Shown piece by piece: positions 19,698 through 28,616 of a stretch of DNA of 64,000 nt. Numbering within the stretch: position 1 is the first letter of the stretch; each line of letters opens with the position of its first letter. Under the pieces are notes generated by a model. The model was not told where the DNA came from. It made no database searches and worked only from the letters and a program-made list of their open reading frames with translations. A program made the translations under genes and the position numbers. The DNA is from Litchfieldella anticariensis FP35 = DSM 16096 (lineage in GTDB: Bacteria > Pseudomonadota > Gammaproteobacteria > Pseudomonadales > Halomonadaceae): positions 613,652-677,651 of the forward strand of contig NZ_KE332391.1 in NCBI RefSeq assembly GCF_000409775.1, read 5' to 3'.

Positions 19698-20084
19698 CTA
19701 ATCCTGATCGGTTTCCAGCAGTAGCGAATCGTCCAGTTCTGCCACCTCGAGCGGGACTTCGTCGTCAAGGTCGACGGCCAGATAGCTGTGCTCGACCTGC
19801 ACGAATCGCTGGAATAGGGGCCAGTCGAGGATTTCCGGCCACTGCCGCTCATCCTCTTCCCAGGCACGTAGCTCGCTTTCGAGAATTTCCATGTAACGCT
19901 CTCGCACGAAGGCCTCGAGCGCTTCCGGCGTGTCCATCTCGGGAATCAGATAGACAGTGTTCTCACGATCGACGTCGTCGAGCGTCAGGTCATCGTCACC
20001 GACTGTTGGCTCCAGCGAGTTGATCCAGTCCACGAAAGCCTGGGTCGGCTTGACGCTCAGGGCTGAACGGTTGAGCAACTTCAT
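19698..20084 (-). CDS. Acidic conserved hypothetical protein
   Basis: A 128-aa, strongly acidic protein (many Asp and Glu, few Lys) with no signal peptide, membrane segment or cysteine motif that I can see. It begins MKLLNRSALSVKPTQAFVDW, and LIPEMDTPEALEAFVRERY is followed by a Trp/Glu-rich stretch (ELRAWEEDERQWPEILDW). I do not recognise a named family. ATG 20084 has GAGGAG at good spacing. Flanked by lysS upstream (102 bp) and its own terminator, so it may be expressed alone or as the tail of the prfB-lysS operon. Confidence 0.75.
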   Translation of the reverse strand: MKLLNRSALSVKPTQAFVDWINSLEPTVGDDDLTLDDVDRENTVYLIPEMDTPEALEAFVRERYMEILESELRAWEEDERQWPEILDWPLFQRFVQVEHSYLAVDLDDEVPLEVAELDDSLLLETDQD

Positions 20085-20186
20085 CGGACTCTCCTCGGCG
20101 TCGAAACGCTGATCATTATGGGCGCAAGCACCGCCGGTTACCAACAATTCCCACCAGGATGGTGTCTATTTCCGTTAGTTCGACTT

Positions 20187-21695
20187 TTACTCGACTTCCG
20201 GACGCATCGCCGGGAATAGCAGCACATCCCGAATCGATGGGCTGTCGGTGAACAGCATCACCAGCCGATCGATCCCGATACCCTCGCCTGCTGTGGGCGG
20301 CAAGCCATACTCCAGCGCCCGCACGTAGTCGGCATCGTAATACATGGCCTCGAGATCGCCAGCTTCTTTCTCGGCAGCCTGGGCGCGGAAGCGCTCGGCC
20401 TGGTCCTCGGCATCGTTGAGCTCCGAGAAGCCGTTGGCGATTTCACGCCCACCAACGAAGAATTCGAAGCGGTCGGTGACGAAAGGATTGGCATCGTTAC
20501 GTCGTGCCAGCGGACTGACCTCTGCCGGGTATTCGGTGATGAAGGTCGGCTGGTCAAGCTTGTGCTCGGCGACTTCCTCGAAAATCTCGGTCTGCAGTTT
20601 ACCCAAGCCCCAGTTGTCCTTGACGGCGATACCCAACCGATCGCAAGTGGCGCGGGCTCCCTCATCAGTGTCGATATCGGACTCACCGATACCATCACCG
20701 TGCTCGAGAATCGCCTGACGAAGGGTCAGGCGCGTGAATGTCTGCCCCAGCTCATAAGTGGCGCCCTGGTAGGTCAACGTGGTGGTCCCCAGCACCTCTT
20801 GGGCCACGTTGCGGATCATCTCCTCGGTAAGGTCGAGCAGGTCATGATAGTCAGCATAAGCCCAGTAGAACTCAAGCATGGTGAACTCGGGGTTGTGGCG
20901 AGTCGACAGCCCCTCGTTGCGGAAATTGCGGTTGATCTCGAAGACACGCTCGAACCCGCCTACCACTAGCCGCTTGAGATAGAGCTCGGGAGCGATGCGC
21001 AGGTACATGTCGAGATCCAGCGCATTGTGATGCGTGATGAACGGCCGCGCTGCTGCCCCGCCGGGAATTGGCTGCAGCATCGGCGTTTCGACCTCCATGA
21101 AGCCACGCGTTTCAAAGAAGCGGCGAATGGCGGAGATCACACCGGCACGTACCTCGAAGATATGCCGCGAGTCGGGATTCATGATCAGATCGACATAGCG
21201 CTGACGATAGCGCGCCTCCAGGTCGGTCAGGCCATGGAATTTGTCGGGTAACGGCCGCAGGCTCTTGGTCAGCAGTCTGGCCTCGGTCATCATCACGTAC
21301 AGGTCACCCTTACCGGATTTGTGCACCGGACCGTACGCCGCAACGATGTCGCCGATGTCCCAGCCCTTGATGTCCTCGAGTACGATATCGGGCAGTCCCT
21401 TCTTATCGACGTAGAGCTGGATCTGGCCCGAAACGTCCTGGATGACAATAAACGGGCCGCGCTTGCGCATGATGCGCCCGGCGACTGCCGCCCGACGATC
21501 GAGTGTTTCCAGTTCAGCCTTGTCCTTGTCACCCAACTCTTCGATCAACTCCGCTGCCAAGCTGTCACGGCGGAAATCGTTGGGAAAGGCACTATCGCCC
21601 ATTTCCGCGGCACGTTCGCGTCGTGCCGCCAGCTTGGCGCGACGCTCCGCAATCAAATGGTTCTCGTCGTGCTGAGGGGAATCCTGGTTCGACAT
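20187..21695 (-). CDS. lysS: Lysine-tRNA ligase (class II)
   Basis: The 502-aa LysRS has an N-terminal OB-fold anticodon-binding domain ([22 protein letters not shown] region) and the class II core: motif 1 around [15 protein letters not shown], motif 2 [20 protein letters not shown] and motif 3 [12 protein letters not shown]. It charges tRNA-Lys and also makes Ap4A in related enzymes. It lies downstream of prfB, as in E. coli and Pseudomonas. The 122-bp gap to prfB carries an unusual heptamer repeat. Confidence 0.97.
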   Translation of the reverse strand: MSNQDSPQHDENHLIAERRAKLAARRERAAEMGDSAFPNDFRRDSLAAELIEELGDKDKAELETLDRRAAVAGRIMRKRGPFIVIQDVSGQIQLYVDKKGLPDIVLEDIKGWDIGDIVAAYGPVHKSGKGDLYVMMTEARLLTKSLRPLPDKFHGLTDLEARYRQRYVDLIMNPDSRHIFEVRAGVISAIRRFFETRGFMEVETPMLQPIPGGAAARPFITHHNALDLDMYLRIAPELYLKRLVVGGFERVFEINRNFRNEGLSTRHNPEFTMLEFYWAYADYHDLLDLTEEMIRNVAQEVLGTTTLTYQGATYELGQTFTRLTLRQAILEHGDGIGESDIDTDEGARATCDRLGIAVKDNWGLGKLQTEIFEEVAEHKLDQPTFITEYPAEVSPLARRNDANPFVTDRFEFFVGGREIANGFSELNDAEDQAERFRAQAAEKEAGDLEAMYYDADYVRALEYGLPPTAGEGIGIDRLVMLFTDSPSIRDVLLFPAMRPEVE

Positions 21696-21717
21696 TACGT
21701 TACCTGTGAAAGATGGT

Positions 21718-21780
21718 GGCTACGGGCTACGGGCTACGGGCTACGGGCTACGGGCTACGGGCTACGGGCTACGGGCTACG
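21718..21780. repeat. Nine perfect tandem copies of a 7-bp unit
   Basis: The unit GGCTACG (CGTAGCC on the transcribed minus strand) is repeated nine times without a mismatch over 63 bp, between the lysS start (21695) and the prfB stop (21818). It lies in the lysS leader, 22 bp upstream of the start codon. Seven is not a multiple of three and no gene crosses it. Such arrays change copy number by slippage, so the prfB-lysS spacing may vary between strains. Confidence 0.97.
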
Positions 21781-21817
21781 CAGCATAGCCTCGTTGCCCG
21801 TCGCTCACGACGGCTTG

Positions 21818-22916
21818 TTAGAGGCCTTGTTTAAGACTGGCTTCGATAAAGGCATCCAAGTCGCCGTCCAATACCCGCTCGCAGTTGCTGGTCTGCACCC
21901 CGGTGCGCAGATCCTTGATGCGCTGATCGTCGAGAACATAGGAACGGATCTGGCTGCCCCACCCGATATCGGCTTTGGAGTCTTCGGCCTCTTGCTTGGC
22001 GGCATTGCGTTTCTGCATCTCCAGTTCCCACAACTTCGCCTTGAGCTGTTTCATGGCGAAGTCGCGGTTGGCGTGCTGGCTGCGCTGACTTTGGCACGAT
22101 ACCACGATGCCACTGGGCTCGTGGGTGATACGCACCGCCGAGTCGGTGGTGTTGACGTGCTGCCCACCGGCACCACTGGACCGATAGGTATCGACGCGCA
22201 GATCAGCGGGGTTGATTTCAACCTCGAAGCTGTCATCGATTTCCGGTGACAGGAACACCGAGGCAAAAGAGGTGTGGCGTCGACCGCCGGAATCGAAGGG
22301 GCTCTTGCGTACCAGCCGGTGCACGCCGGTTTCGGTACGTAACCAGCCGAAGGCGTATTCGCCTTGGACATGGATCGTCGCTGACTTGATGCCCGCTACC
22401 TCGCCAGCAGAAAGCTCGACGATCTCGGTCTTGAAACCATGGTGCTCGCACCAACGCAAGTACATGCGCAACAACATGTTGGCCCAGTCCTGAGCTTCGG
22501 TGCCACCGGAGCCAGCCTGGATATCGAGATAGGCATTGTTGGCATCCATCTCACCGGCGAACATGCGGCGAAACTCGAGTTTCTCGAGACTCTGCTGGAG
22601 GTTGGCCAGTTCTCGCTCGACCTCGGCAACGGTATCCGCGTCATCTTCCATCACTGCCAGTTCGAGCAGATCGGCACTATCCGTCACACCTTGGGTCAGT
22701 TCCTCGATGGTCTCGACCACAACTGCCAGCGCGGCGCGTTCCTTGCCGAGCTTCTGGGCATAATCCGGGTCGTTCCAGATGTCGGGATTCTCCAGCTCGC
22801 GAGTGACTTCCTCTAGCCGATCCTTCTTTTCGGCGTAGTCAAAGATACCCCCTCAGGACATCTGTCCGCTCGGACAGGTCCTTGATGAGGTTGTTGATCG
22901 GGTTGATCTCTAGCAT
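21818..22916 (-). CDS. prfB: Peptide chain release factor 2 (two frames joined by +1 frameshift)
   Basis: RF2 terminates translation at UGA and UAA. The gene starts at ATG 22916 ([20 protein letters not shown]), reads 25 codons, meets UGA at 22841-22839 and continues in the +1 frame to 21818, giving 365 aa, the same as E. coli RF2. SPF (in [15 protein letters not shown]) is the stop-codon-reading tripeptide and GGQ (in [10 protein letters not shown]) catalyses hydrolysis. Automatic callers would truncate it to start at 22720. It precedes lysS. Interrupted frame is normal here, not a defect. Confidence 0.98.
22838..22855 (-). other. Programmed +1 frameshift site of prfB
   Basis: The minus strand reads AGGGGGTATCTTTGAC. 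It contains the internal Shine-Dalgarno AGGGGG, the spacer UAU, the slippery codon CUU and in-frame UGA followed by C. This is the classical autoregulatory signal: low RF2 slows termination at UGA and favours slipping into the full-length frame. Confidence 0.97.
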
Positions 22917-23074
22917 GAACGATTGGCCTGGGATTGTGCTGCAGGGAAAATGGCCGCTACGGTCGAACGACGCGGCAGCGGCCAAAGTAAAGGCCTCTAT
23001 TGTAGCCAAATCCCGTGGCAGCGACTATCCCGTAGCGCGAACGATCGCCAGCCTATCCCACCTATCAAGAGACG

Positions 23075-23096
23075 CAACCCGGCCGGAGCCGGGTTG
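23075..23096 (-). terminator. Hairpin after fadL
   Basis: Perfect 9-bp stem CAACCCGGC (23075-23083) with GCCGGGTTG (23088-23096) and a 4-nt loop, 20 bp beyond the fadL stop. Eight of the nine base pairs are the same as in the rpmBG hairpin at 4657-4678. No good T-run follows. Confidence 0.55.
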
Positions 23097-23116
23097 TCAT
23101 GAGTCACGAAGGGATT

Positions 23117-24466
23117 TCAGAAGCGATAGTCGACGGAAAGCGCCAGCACATCCGCTGATACCTCATAGGTGCCGGAGAGATTGCCGCGGCTCGCATTCTC
23201 ATTGGTCGGGGTCGCTTCCTGATCCATGTCGACATCGTCACCGAAGACGCGCATGTAACCCGCGGTGATACCCAAATTGGGGGTCGGCATATAGGTAGCC
23301 CCGACGGTCGCCCAGCGACGATCCGAATCCGGCACCCGAGGCGTGCGGAACTCGCTGCTGGATATGGGAGTCGGGTCATATCCCAAGCCAGCCCTCAGCA
23401 ACCACTGATCATTCAGAGCATAGTTGGCCCCCACCGAGAAGGCCCATGTATTGTCCCAGTTTTCGGTTGTTCTGCTTTCGGAGCCATCCTCGAACTCCAC
23501 TACCAACTCATCGAAGCTGCTCCACTCGGTCCACTCGGCATTGGCCATCAGCGCCAACCGATCGGTGAGCTGATGGTAGACACCCAGATTCAGGGTGGCG
23601 GGAGTGGTGAGATCGGCCTTGCCGCCGCGATCCACGATGCGGGGGTCCATTTGCCCGGCGACAGCGGCATCGGAGAACGCAGTCGTGCCCCGAAACGAAG
23701 CATCGCCTTCCAGGGTCAGGTCTACCTTAGAGCGGTAGCTGGCCCCCAGACGAGTCTGATCGGTGATCTGGAAGAGCGCTCCCAAAGTATACCCATACCC
23801 CCAGTCATCGCCCTCGACCGTACCAATGACATCATCCCCGCCAGGAGTAGCACCAGGAATTCCCTGCAACGCGGCTGCGGTACCGAAGTCGATGGCATTT
23901 GACAGAGTGGCATCGGCATACTGCGCCCGGAGACCGACTGCCAGATTAAGGCGCTCCGTGGCCCGATAGTTGAGCGTCGGCTGGATGTCGATCGTCTTCA
24001 GTTCGGTCTCGATGGCGTGATAGCGGCCGATCCAGTCCTCGTCGTACTTGGTGGAGAGGCCATAGGGGGAATGGATCGACAGGCCAAGGTCGAACTGGTC
24101 GTTCAACTGGGTCTTGGCGGCAAAGCTGGGTACCCAAGCGGTCTCGCCGCCTTGTCGCGAGCCACCACGATCATAATCGATCAGCCCGCCAACGCTGCTG
24201 GCCTGAGCATCTCTCAACTCGAAGTTAGCATCGATATAGGCCACGCCAGCGGCAAACTGGGTACCGTCAATATTGCCGATCGCGGCTGGATTGTAGGCCA
24301 TGAAGCTAGCGTCTTCGGCCCCGGCCGCGGCGTTGGATAACGCATTGGCCAGGGTCTTGGCGCTTTGCTCACGGACCTGAAACCCCGAGGCCAGTGCTTG
24401 ACTGGAAACCAACGCAGCGGTAGCAAAAGCAACGGCGATGGAAATCTTGTTGAATTTGTAATGCAT
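23117..24466 (-). CDS. fadL: Outer-membrane long-chain fatty acid transporter, FadL/OMPP1/TodX family
   Basis: A 449-aa outer-membrane beta barrel. A signal peptide ends at SSQALA before SGFQVREQSAK, the N-terminal hatch start that is typical of FadL. The body contains the family pieces NALSNAAAGAEDASFMAYNPAAI and LGLSIHSPYGLSTKYDEDWIGRY, and it ends in the barrel-terminal LSVDYRF with C-terminal Phe. It carries hydrophobic compounds laterally into the outer membrane; fatty acids are likely but aromatic substrates occur in this family. It stands alone between prfB and a VOC gene. Confidence 0.92.
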   Translation of the reverse strand: MHYKFNKISIAVAFATAALVSSQALASGFQVREQSAKTLANALSNAAAGAEDASFMAYNPAAIGNIDGTQFAAGVAYIDANFELRDAQASSVGGLIDYDRGGSRQGGETAWVPSFAAKTQLNDQFDLGLSIHSPYGLSTKYDEDWIGRYHAIETELKTIDIQPTLNYRATERLNLAVGLRAQYADATLSNAIDFGTAAALQGIPGATPGGDDVIGTVEGDDWGYGYTLGALFQITDQTRLGASYRSKVDLTLEGDASFRGTTAFSDAAVAGQMDPRIVDRGGKADLTTPATLNLGVYHQLTDRLALMANAEWTEWSSFDELVVEFEDGSESRTTENWDNTWAFSVGANYALNDQWLLRAGLGYDPTPISSSEFRTPRVPDSDRRWATVGATYMPTPNLGITAGYMRVFGDDVDMDQEATPTNENASRGNLSGTYEVSADVLALSVDYRF

Positions 24467-24774
24467 CGTCTGACGTCCTTTTCCAGGGAGAGCTGGAAGT
24501 AATTGCGATCTTGCCCATGCCGGGCAAGGGCGTGCCTTCTCTTTTTGGCCCAAAGCGCTGCAACGATCAAGGGCAAACGTTTGTTTTAATCGAAAAAACC
24601 TTAATACTTTGGTATGGCATAAATAGGTTTTCTTGAACTTTCATCGACTTAGAGAGTCGGCCATTTCTCCAAAAGTTGAGATGGCCTGGGACTTGGATAA
24701 CGGGATCGGGGCCCAGCGTTGCGCCAGGGGCGAACCTGCTAGGCTTAAGCAAAAAGCGGATATAGGGGGAGCGA
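24467..24774. promoter_or_regulatory. 308-bp divergent regulatory region of fadL and the VOC gene
   Basis: No gene is present. The part at 24570-24660 is notably A/T-rich and holds the 10-bp perfect palindrome CAAACGTTTG (24574-24583), plausible as a TetR-type operator half-pair. A hairpin CTTGCCC/GGGCAAG lies at about 24512-24530 in the fadL leader. I could not fix a convincing -35/-10 pair on either strand. Confidence 0.4.
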
Positions 24775-25194
24775 ATGCCTAAGCTCAACGGCGTGCTGGA
24801 AACGGCATTGTATGTCGAGGACATGGCCAGAGCCCGGGCCTTCTTTGAGGGAGTGATGGGACTCGAAGCCTTCACCGCCGATCACCGTTTCACGGCTTAC
24901 GGCGTTGGGGCCGACTCAGTACTCTTGCTGTTCCTGCGCGGCGAGACCCTCGAAACGGTGATATTGCCTGGCGAGATGGGCACCATTCCACCGCACGACG
25001 GCAACGGGCGGGTTCACATGGCCTTCGCCATATCCGCGCGGGAGCTCGAAGCCTGGGAGGCCCAACTCGACGACCATGGTGTCATCATTGAAGGACGAAC
25101 ACACTGGCCAAAAGGGGGTGAAAGCCTGTACTTCCGCGACCCCGACGGTCATCTGCTGGAGCTGGCGACACCTGGCGTTTGGCCGAATTATTGA
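24775..25194 (+). CDS. VOC (glyoxalase/bleomycin-resistance) family protein
   Basis: A 139-aa single vicinal-oxygen-chelate module pair: LNGVLETALYVEDMARARAF begins the first beta-alpha-beta-beta-beta unit. The second ends with the metal/substrate strand ESLYFRDPDGHLLELATPGVW, in which the Glu of LLEL is the usual metal ligand. Function within the superfamily (dioxygenase, isomerase, antibiotic binding) cannot be assigned. The start ATG at 24775 has GGGGGAG upstream. Divergent from fadL and convergent with recJ. Confidence 0.85.
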   Translation: MPKLNGVLETALYVEDMARARAFFEGVMGLEAFTADHRFTAYGVGADSVLLLFLRGETLETVILPGEMGTIPPHDGNGRVHMAFAISARELEAWEAQLDDHGVIIEGRTHWPKGGESLYFRDPDGHLLELATPGVWPNY

Positions 25195-25286
25195 GAAAAG
25201 ATGGAAGAAGCAAGTACGACGCTTCGCGTCTTGAAGAAGGATAAAGTGGTACGCTTGCCTCTGGAAGAAACTCTTTTGCGACGTCC

Positions 25287-27110
25287 TCAACCTGCCAAGG
25301 GCTCGGCGTGCTCAATCATCAGTTGCAGCGACTCTCGCCCTTTCCAGCGATTGCGTGACAACTTGTAGGCACAATGCAGCCGGCCCCCCAGGGCGAAAGC
25401 CGGAACCTCGCCAGGAGTCAGCGCGCGAAACCAGATAGCGCGCACAGCCACACCCCCTTGCGACAGCTCGAGCATCAGGTGATTGCCCTCGCTCCCCACG
25501 ACACGCAGATTCTCGACCAGGAAGTCTCCCTCGAACAATGGCGCATCGAATTCGCGGCCATAGGGAGCAAGACGTTCCAGTTCGTCGAGAGTCGTCAACG
25601 ACAACTGCCCTGCAGCCAACCCACCATCGGTAAACACACAAGGGTAGAGTTCGCGTGAGCCGAGTTGCTCGCTCACTGCCCGCAGGAAGGCCTCGCGGAA
25701 CATCTCCAGATGGGTCTCGGGGAGCCCGATTCCCGCCGCCCCTTTGTGACCGCCGAAGCGCGGCAACGCCTCGGGTGCCAATTCATGGGCTCTCTGCAGC
25801 GCATCGCGCAAGTGCAACTTCTCGATCGAGCGTCCAGAGCCGGTGAGCATTCCGGGCGCGGCGGCACGGGTCAGCACCAGTGTCGGGCGGCCGAAGGCCT
25901 GAACGAGGCGCGAAGCGACGATACCCTGCACCCCCGCGTGTCCTTCCTCGAGAAACACCACCAGTGCCGGGGCATCGGCAGCCAATTGCGACATCGCCAG
26001 CACACGGGCGGTTTCCGTCATTTCCGCTTCGATGGCCTTGCGTGATTGATTGTCGGCATCCAGCACTTCCAGATGCTGCCGCGCGACATTGTCGTCGGCA
26101 GCGAGCATGAAGTGCAGTGCGGCATAGGGATCGTCCAGGCGAGAACGGGCGTTGATCCGTGGTCCCATCTGAAAGGCCAGGGTTTCGGCATCGAAGGGCA
26201 CACTATCCGCCCCCAAGCGCTCGGCCATGGTTCGCCAGCAGGCGGCTTCCATACGGTTGATCAGCGTCAGCCCATGCGCCACCACGGCGCGGTTGGCTGC
26301 ACTACCGCCCAACGACACGCAGTCGGCCACCGTTCCAAGCGCCACATAGGAGAGCCAGGGCGAGAGTTTGGGAGTCGATGCCGGCAACGCTCCCCACTCG
26401 ATCAGCACGCTGCGGGCCAGTGACATCACCAACCAGGCGACCATGCAGCCGGCGATGGTCGAGTCGGGGTAGTCACAGTCCTCGCGGGTCGGATTGATCG
26501 TGGCATAAGCCGAGGCTGGTGGTCCTTCCAACGGCAGCGCATGGTGATCGGTAACGATCACATCGATACCGGCATCCTTGAGGCACTGGATACGCGGCTC
26601 GTCCGACGAGCCGCAGTCCGCAGTGATCACCAGGCTGGGGCGTGGAGACAGCCGCAAGGTACGCTCCACCAACGGTAGACTGATGCCATAGCCGTCATTG
26701 ATGCGGTGCCCGATCAAGCTATGTAGCCTGGACGCGGGCACGCCGAACAATTCATTCAGAGTACGCAGGATCACCACATGAGAGGTGATGCCATCGACGT
26801 CATAGTCGGTGAGAATACCGATATGCTCGCCTTCGGTCACCGCCTGAGCGATGCGCTCGGCGGCTCGGCGGGCATCTACCAGCCGTTCTGGGTGTTCGAG
26901 GTGACGAAGACTGGGCGAAACGAGTGGTGCTAGCTCGCCCCGGTAACCTGACAATCGGCCGGCCAGTATCCGTGCCTGAAGCTCAGTGAGCCCTTCGGCC
27001 TGAGCTCGGGTGTAGAGAGCCTCATCGCGCGTACGCGGCAAGATGCGCGTACGCAGCAGATCCCGCGACGGTGGTTCGGCACTCTCCACTTCCCCAAACG
27101 ACGATGACAT
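25287..27110 (-). CDS. recJ: RecJ-like single-strand DNA exonuclease (DHH family), divergent
   Basis: A 607-aa DHH phosphoesterase with DHHA1 domain, at the usual recJ place after thrC. Motifs run in order: LTDYDVDGITS (I), ADCGSS (II), VTDHHALP (III, DHH), ALGTVADCVSL (IV), GPRINARSRLDD, LTGSGRSI and RFGGHKGAAG. RecJ degrades 5' single strands in recombination and mismatch repair. Several motifs differ from E. coli RecJ (DFDADGATS, GGHAMAAG-type), so it is either a diverged RecJ or a paralogue. It starts 3 bp after the thrC stop, giving an hom-thrC-recJ unit. Confidence 0.8.
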   Translation of the reverse strand: MSSSFGEVESAEPPSRDLLRTRILPRTRDEALYTRAQAEGLTELQARILAGRLSGYRGELAPLVSPSLRHLEHPERLVDARRAAERIAQAVTEGEHIGILTDYDVDGITSHVVILRTLNELFGVPASRLHSLIGHRINDGYGISLPLVERTLRLSPRPSLVITADCGSSDEPRIQCLKDAGIDVIVTDHHALPLEGPPASAYATINPTREDCDYPDSTIAGCMVAWLVMSLARSVLIEWGALPASTPKLSPWLSYVALGTVADCVSLGGSAANRAVVAHGLTLINRMEAACWRTMAERLGADSVPFDAETLAFQMGPRINARSRLDDPYAALHFMLAADDNVARQHLEVLDADNQSRKAIEAEMTETARVLAMSQLAADAPALVVFLEEGHAGVQGIVASRLVQAFGRPTLVLTRAAAPGMLTGSGRSIEKLHLRDALQRAHELAPEALPRFGGHKGAAGIGLPETHLEMFREAFLRAVSEQLGSRELYPCVFTDGGLAAGQLSLTTLDELERLAPYGREFDAPLFEGDFLVENLRVVGSEGNHLMLELSQGGVAVRAIWFRALTPGEVPAFALGGRLHCAYKLSRNRWKGRESLQLMIEHAEPLAG

Positions 27111-27113
27111 CGC

Positions 27114-28502
27114 TTAGCGCCGATTCTCGGCCACGAAACGCTGTACCGCCAAAAGTTCCGCCGCCAGCACAGTGTAGCGCTCCTCGCGTTCGAGCAAGTC
27201 GTCCATATGTGGCGGCAAGGGCACGCCGGGGAAGCCTGCCTTAACTACCGCCTCGGCAAATTTGGCCGGGTGGGCAGTAGCCAATGTGATCATCGGCACA
27301 GCAGCATCGGCTCGTGCACGTTCAGCGGCGCGATAGCCGGTCGCCGTATGCGGGTCGAGAATCTCCTGAGTGCGATGACGTGCCTCGCGAATCACCTCGA
27401 GAATGGTGGCATCATCGACACTATGGCTGGCAAACATCTCACGCAGCTTGGCCAGCGGAGCCTCGGCCAGAGCCGCCGGTTCCTGCTGGAAGCGCTCCAA
27501 CAGCACCCGCACCGCGTCACCATCACGTTCATAGGCTTCGAATAGCAGGCGCTCGAAATTCGACGACACCACGATATCCATGGATGGCGCCAGCGTGGCG
27601 ACCAGGTCCCGTTTGGAGAAGTCGTTGTCGGCAAGCGTGCGGTGGAGGATGTCATTGGCATTGGTGGCGATGATGAACTGCTTGACCGGCAGTCCCATGC
27701 GATAGGCCATGTAGCCTGCGAAGACGTTGCCGAAATTGGCCGAGGGTACGCAGAAGCTAACCTCACGATGCGGCGCCCCCAGTGCCACGGCGGCAGCCAC
27801 GTAGTAGACGACCTGGGCCATGATGCGCGCCCAGTTGATCGAGTTCACCGCTACCAGGCGGGTACCATTCAAGAAATCCTGGTTAGCGAAACTGGCCTTG
27901 ACCATCGCCTGGGCGTCGTCGAAGTTGCCCTCGATGGCAATGTTGAACACATTGTCAGCCAGCACCGTGGTCATCTGACGACGCTGAACCTCGGAAACCC
28001 GGTTATGCGGATGCAAGATGAAGATATCGAGATTATCGCAATGACGGCAGCCCTCGATCGCTGCTGAACCGGTATCCCCCGACGTCGCGCCCATGATTAC
28101 CGCGCGCTCTCCACGCTTGGCGAGGAAGTGGTCAAGGATACGGCCGAGCAACTGCAGGGCGACATCCTTGAAGGCCAGGGTTGGACCGTGGAATAGTTCG
28201 AGCAGGAAGTGGTTGGCATCGAGCTGGTTGAGCGGCACTACGGCATCATGACTGAAGGTGGCATAAGCATCACGGACCAGCCTGCGGAAGGTATCGTCGT
28301 CGATCTCGCCATTGACGAACGGTTTCATCACGCGAAAGGCGATCTCGGCGTAGGAAAGCCCAGCCATCGCTGTCAGCTCATCATGCGAGAGCCGCGGTAT
28401 TTCCTCAGGCACATAAAGGCCGCCATCACTGGCCATGCCGGTCAGCACGACCTCTTCGAAACTCAGCGCGGGCGCCTGCCCACGGGTACTGATATAGCGC
28501 AT
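27114..28502 (-). CDS. thrC: Threonine synthase
   Basis: PLP enzyme that converts O-phosphohomoserine to threonine. The 462-aa length and the start MRYISTRGQAPALSFEEVVL are typical of the gammaproteobacterial/yeast-like class. The PLP lysine lies in HGPTLAFKDVALQLLG and the phosphate-binding loop is GATSGDTGSAAIEG. ATG 28502 is preceded by AAGGGAACAGA; the nine-codon longer frame is not needed. It follows hom with a 114-bp gap, so both final steps of threonine synthesis are together. Confidence 0.96.
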   Translation of the reverse strand: MRYISTRGQAPALSFEEVVLTGMASDGGLYVPEEIPRLSHDELTAMAGLSYAEIAFRVMKPFVNGEIDDDTFRRLVRDAYATFSHDAVVPLNQLDANHFLLELFHGPTLAFKDVALQLLGRILDHFLAKRGERAVIMGATSGDTGSAAIEGCRHCDNLDIFILHPHNRVSEVQRRQMTTVLADNVFNIAIEGNFDDAQAMVKASFANQDFLNGTRLVAVNSINWARIMAQVVYYVAAAVALGAPHREVSFCVPSANFGNVFAGYMAYRMGLPVKQFIIATNANDILHRTLADNDFSKRDLVATLAPSMDIVVSSNFERLLFEAYERDGDAVRVLLERFQQEPAALAEAPLAKLREMFASHSVDDATILEVIREARHRTQEILDPHTATGYRAAERARADAAVPMITLATAHPAKFAEAVVKAGFPGVPLPPHMDDLLEREERYTVLAAELLAVQRFVAENRR

Positions 28503-28616
28503 GTTCTGTTCCCTTACCGCCGTGGTCACCGGCCAAGTACGGTTTCTATCCAGCGAGAAGCCCAGTATCTGCCAATTTTCTCTTCCAGCTTCAAGCTAAC
28601 GGCTTATTGCTGTGGA

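Noticed and set aside
21718..21780. Considered as a CRISPR array
   Set aside because: Unit is 7 bp with no spacers and no cas genes nearby.
21713..22249. Frame translating the heptamer array into repeated Gly-Tyr-Gly-Leu-Arg-Ala-Thr
   Set aside because: The repeat is intergenic, the frame runs antisense into prfB, and no Shine-Dalgarno sequence is present.
22721..22916. prfB as a pseudogene or separate short ORF
   Set aside because: The in-frame UGA sits in a canonical programmed frameshift site, and joined length equals that of RF2.
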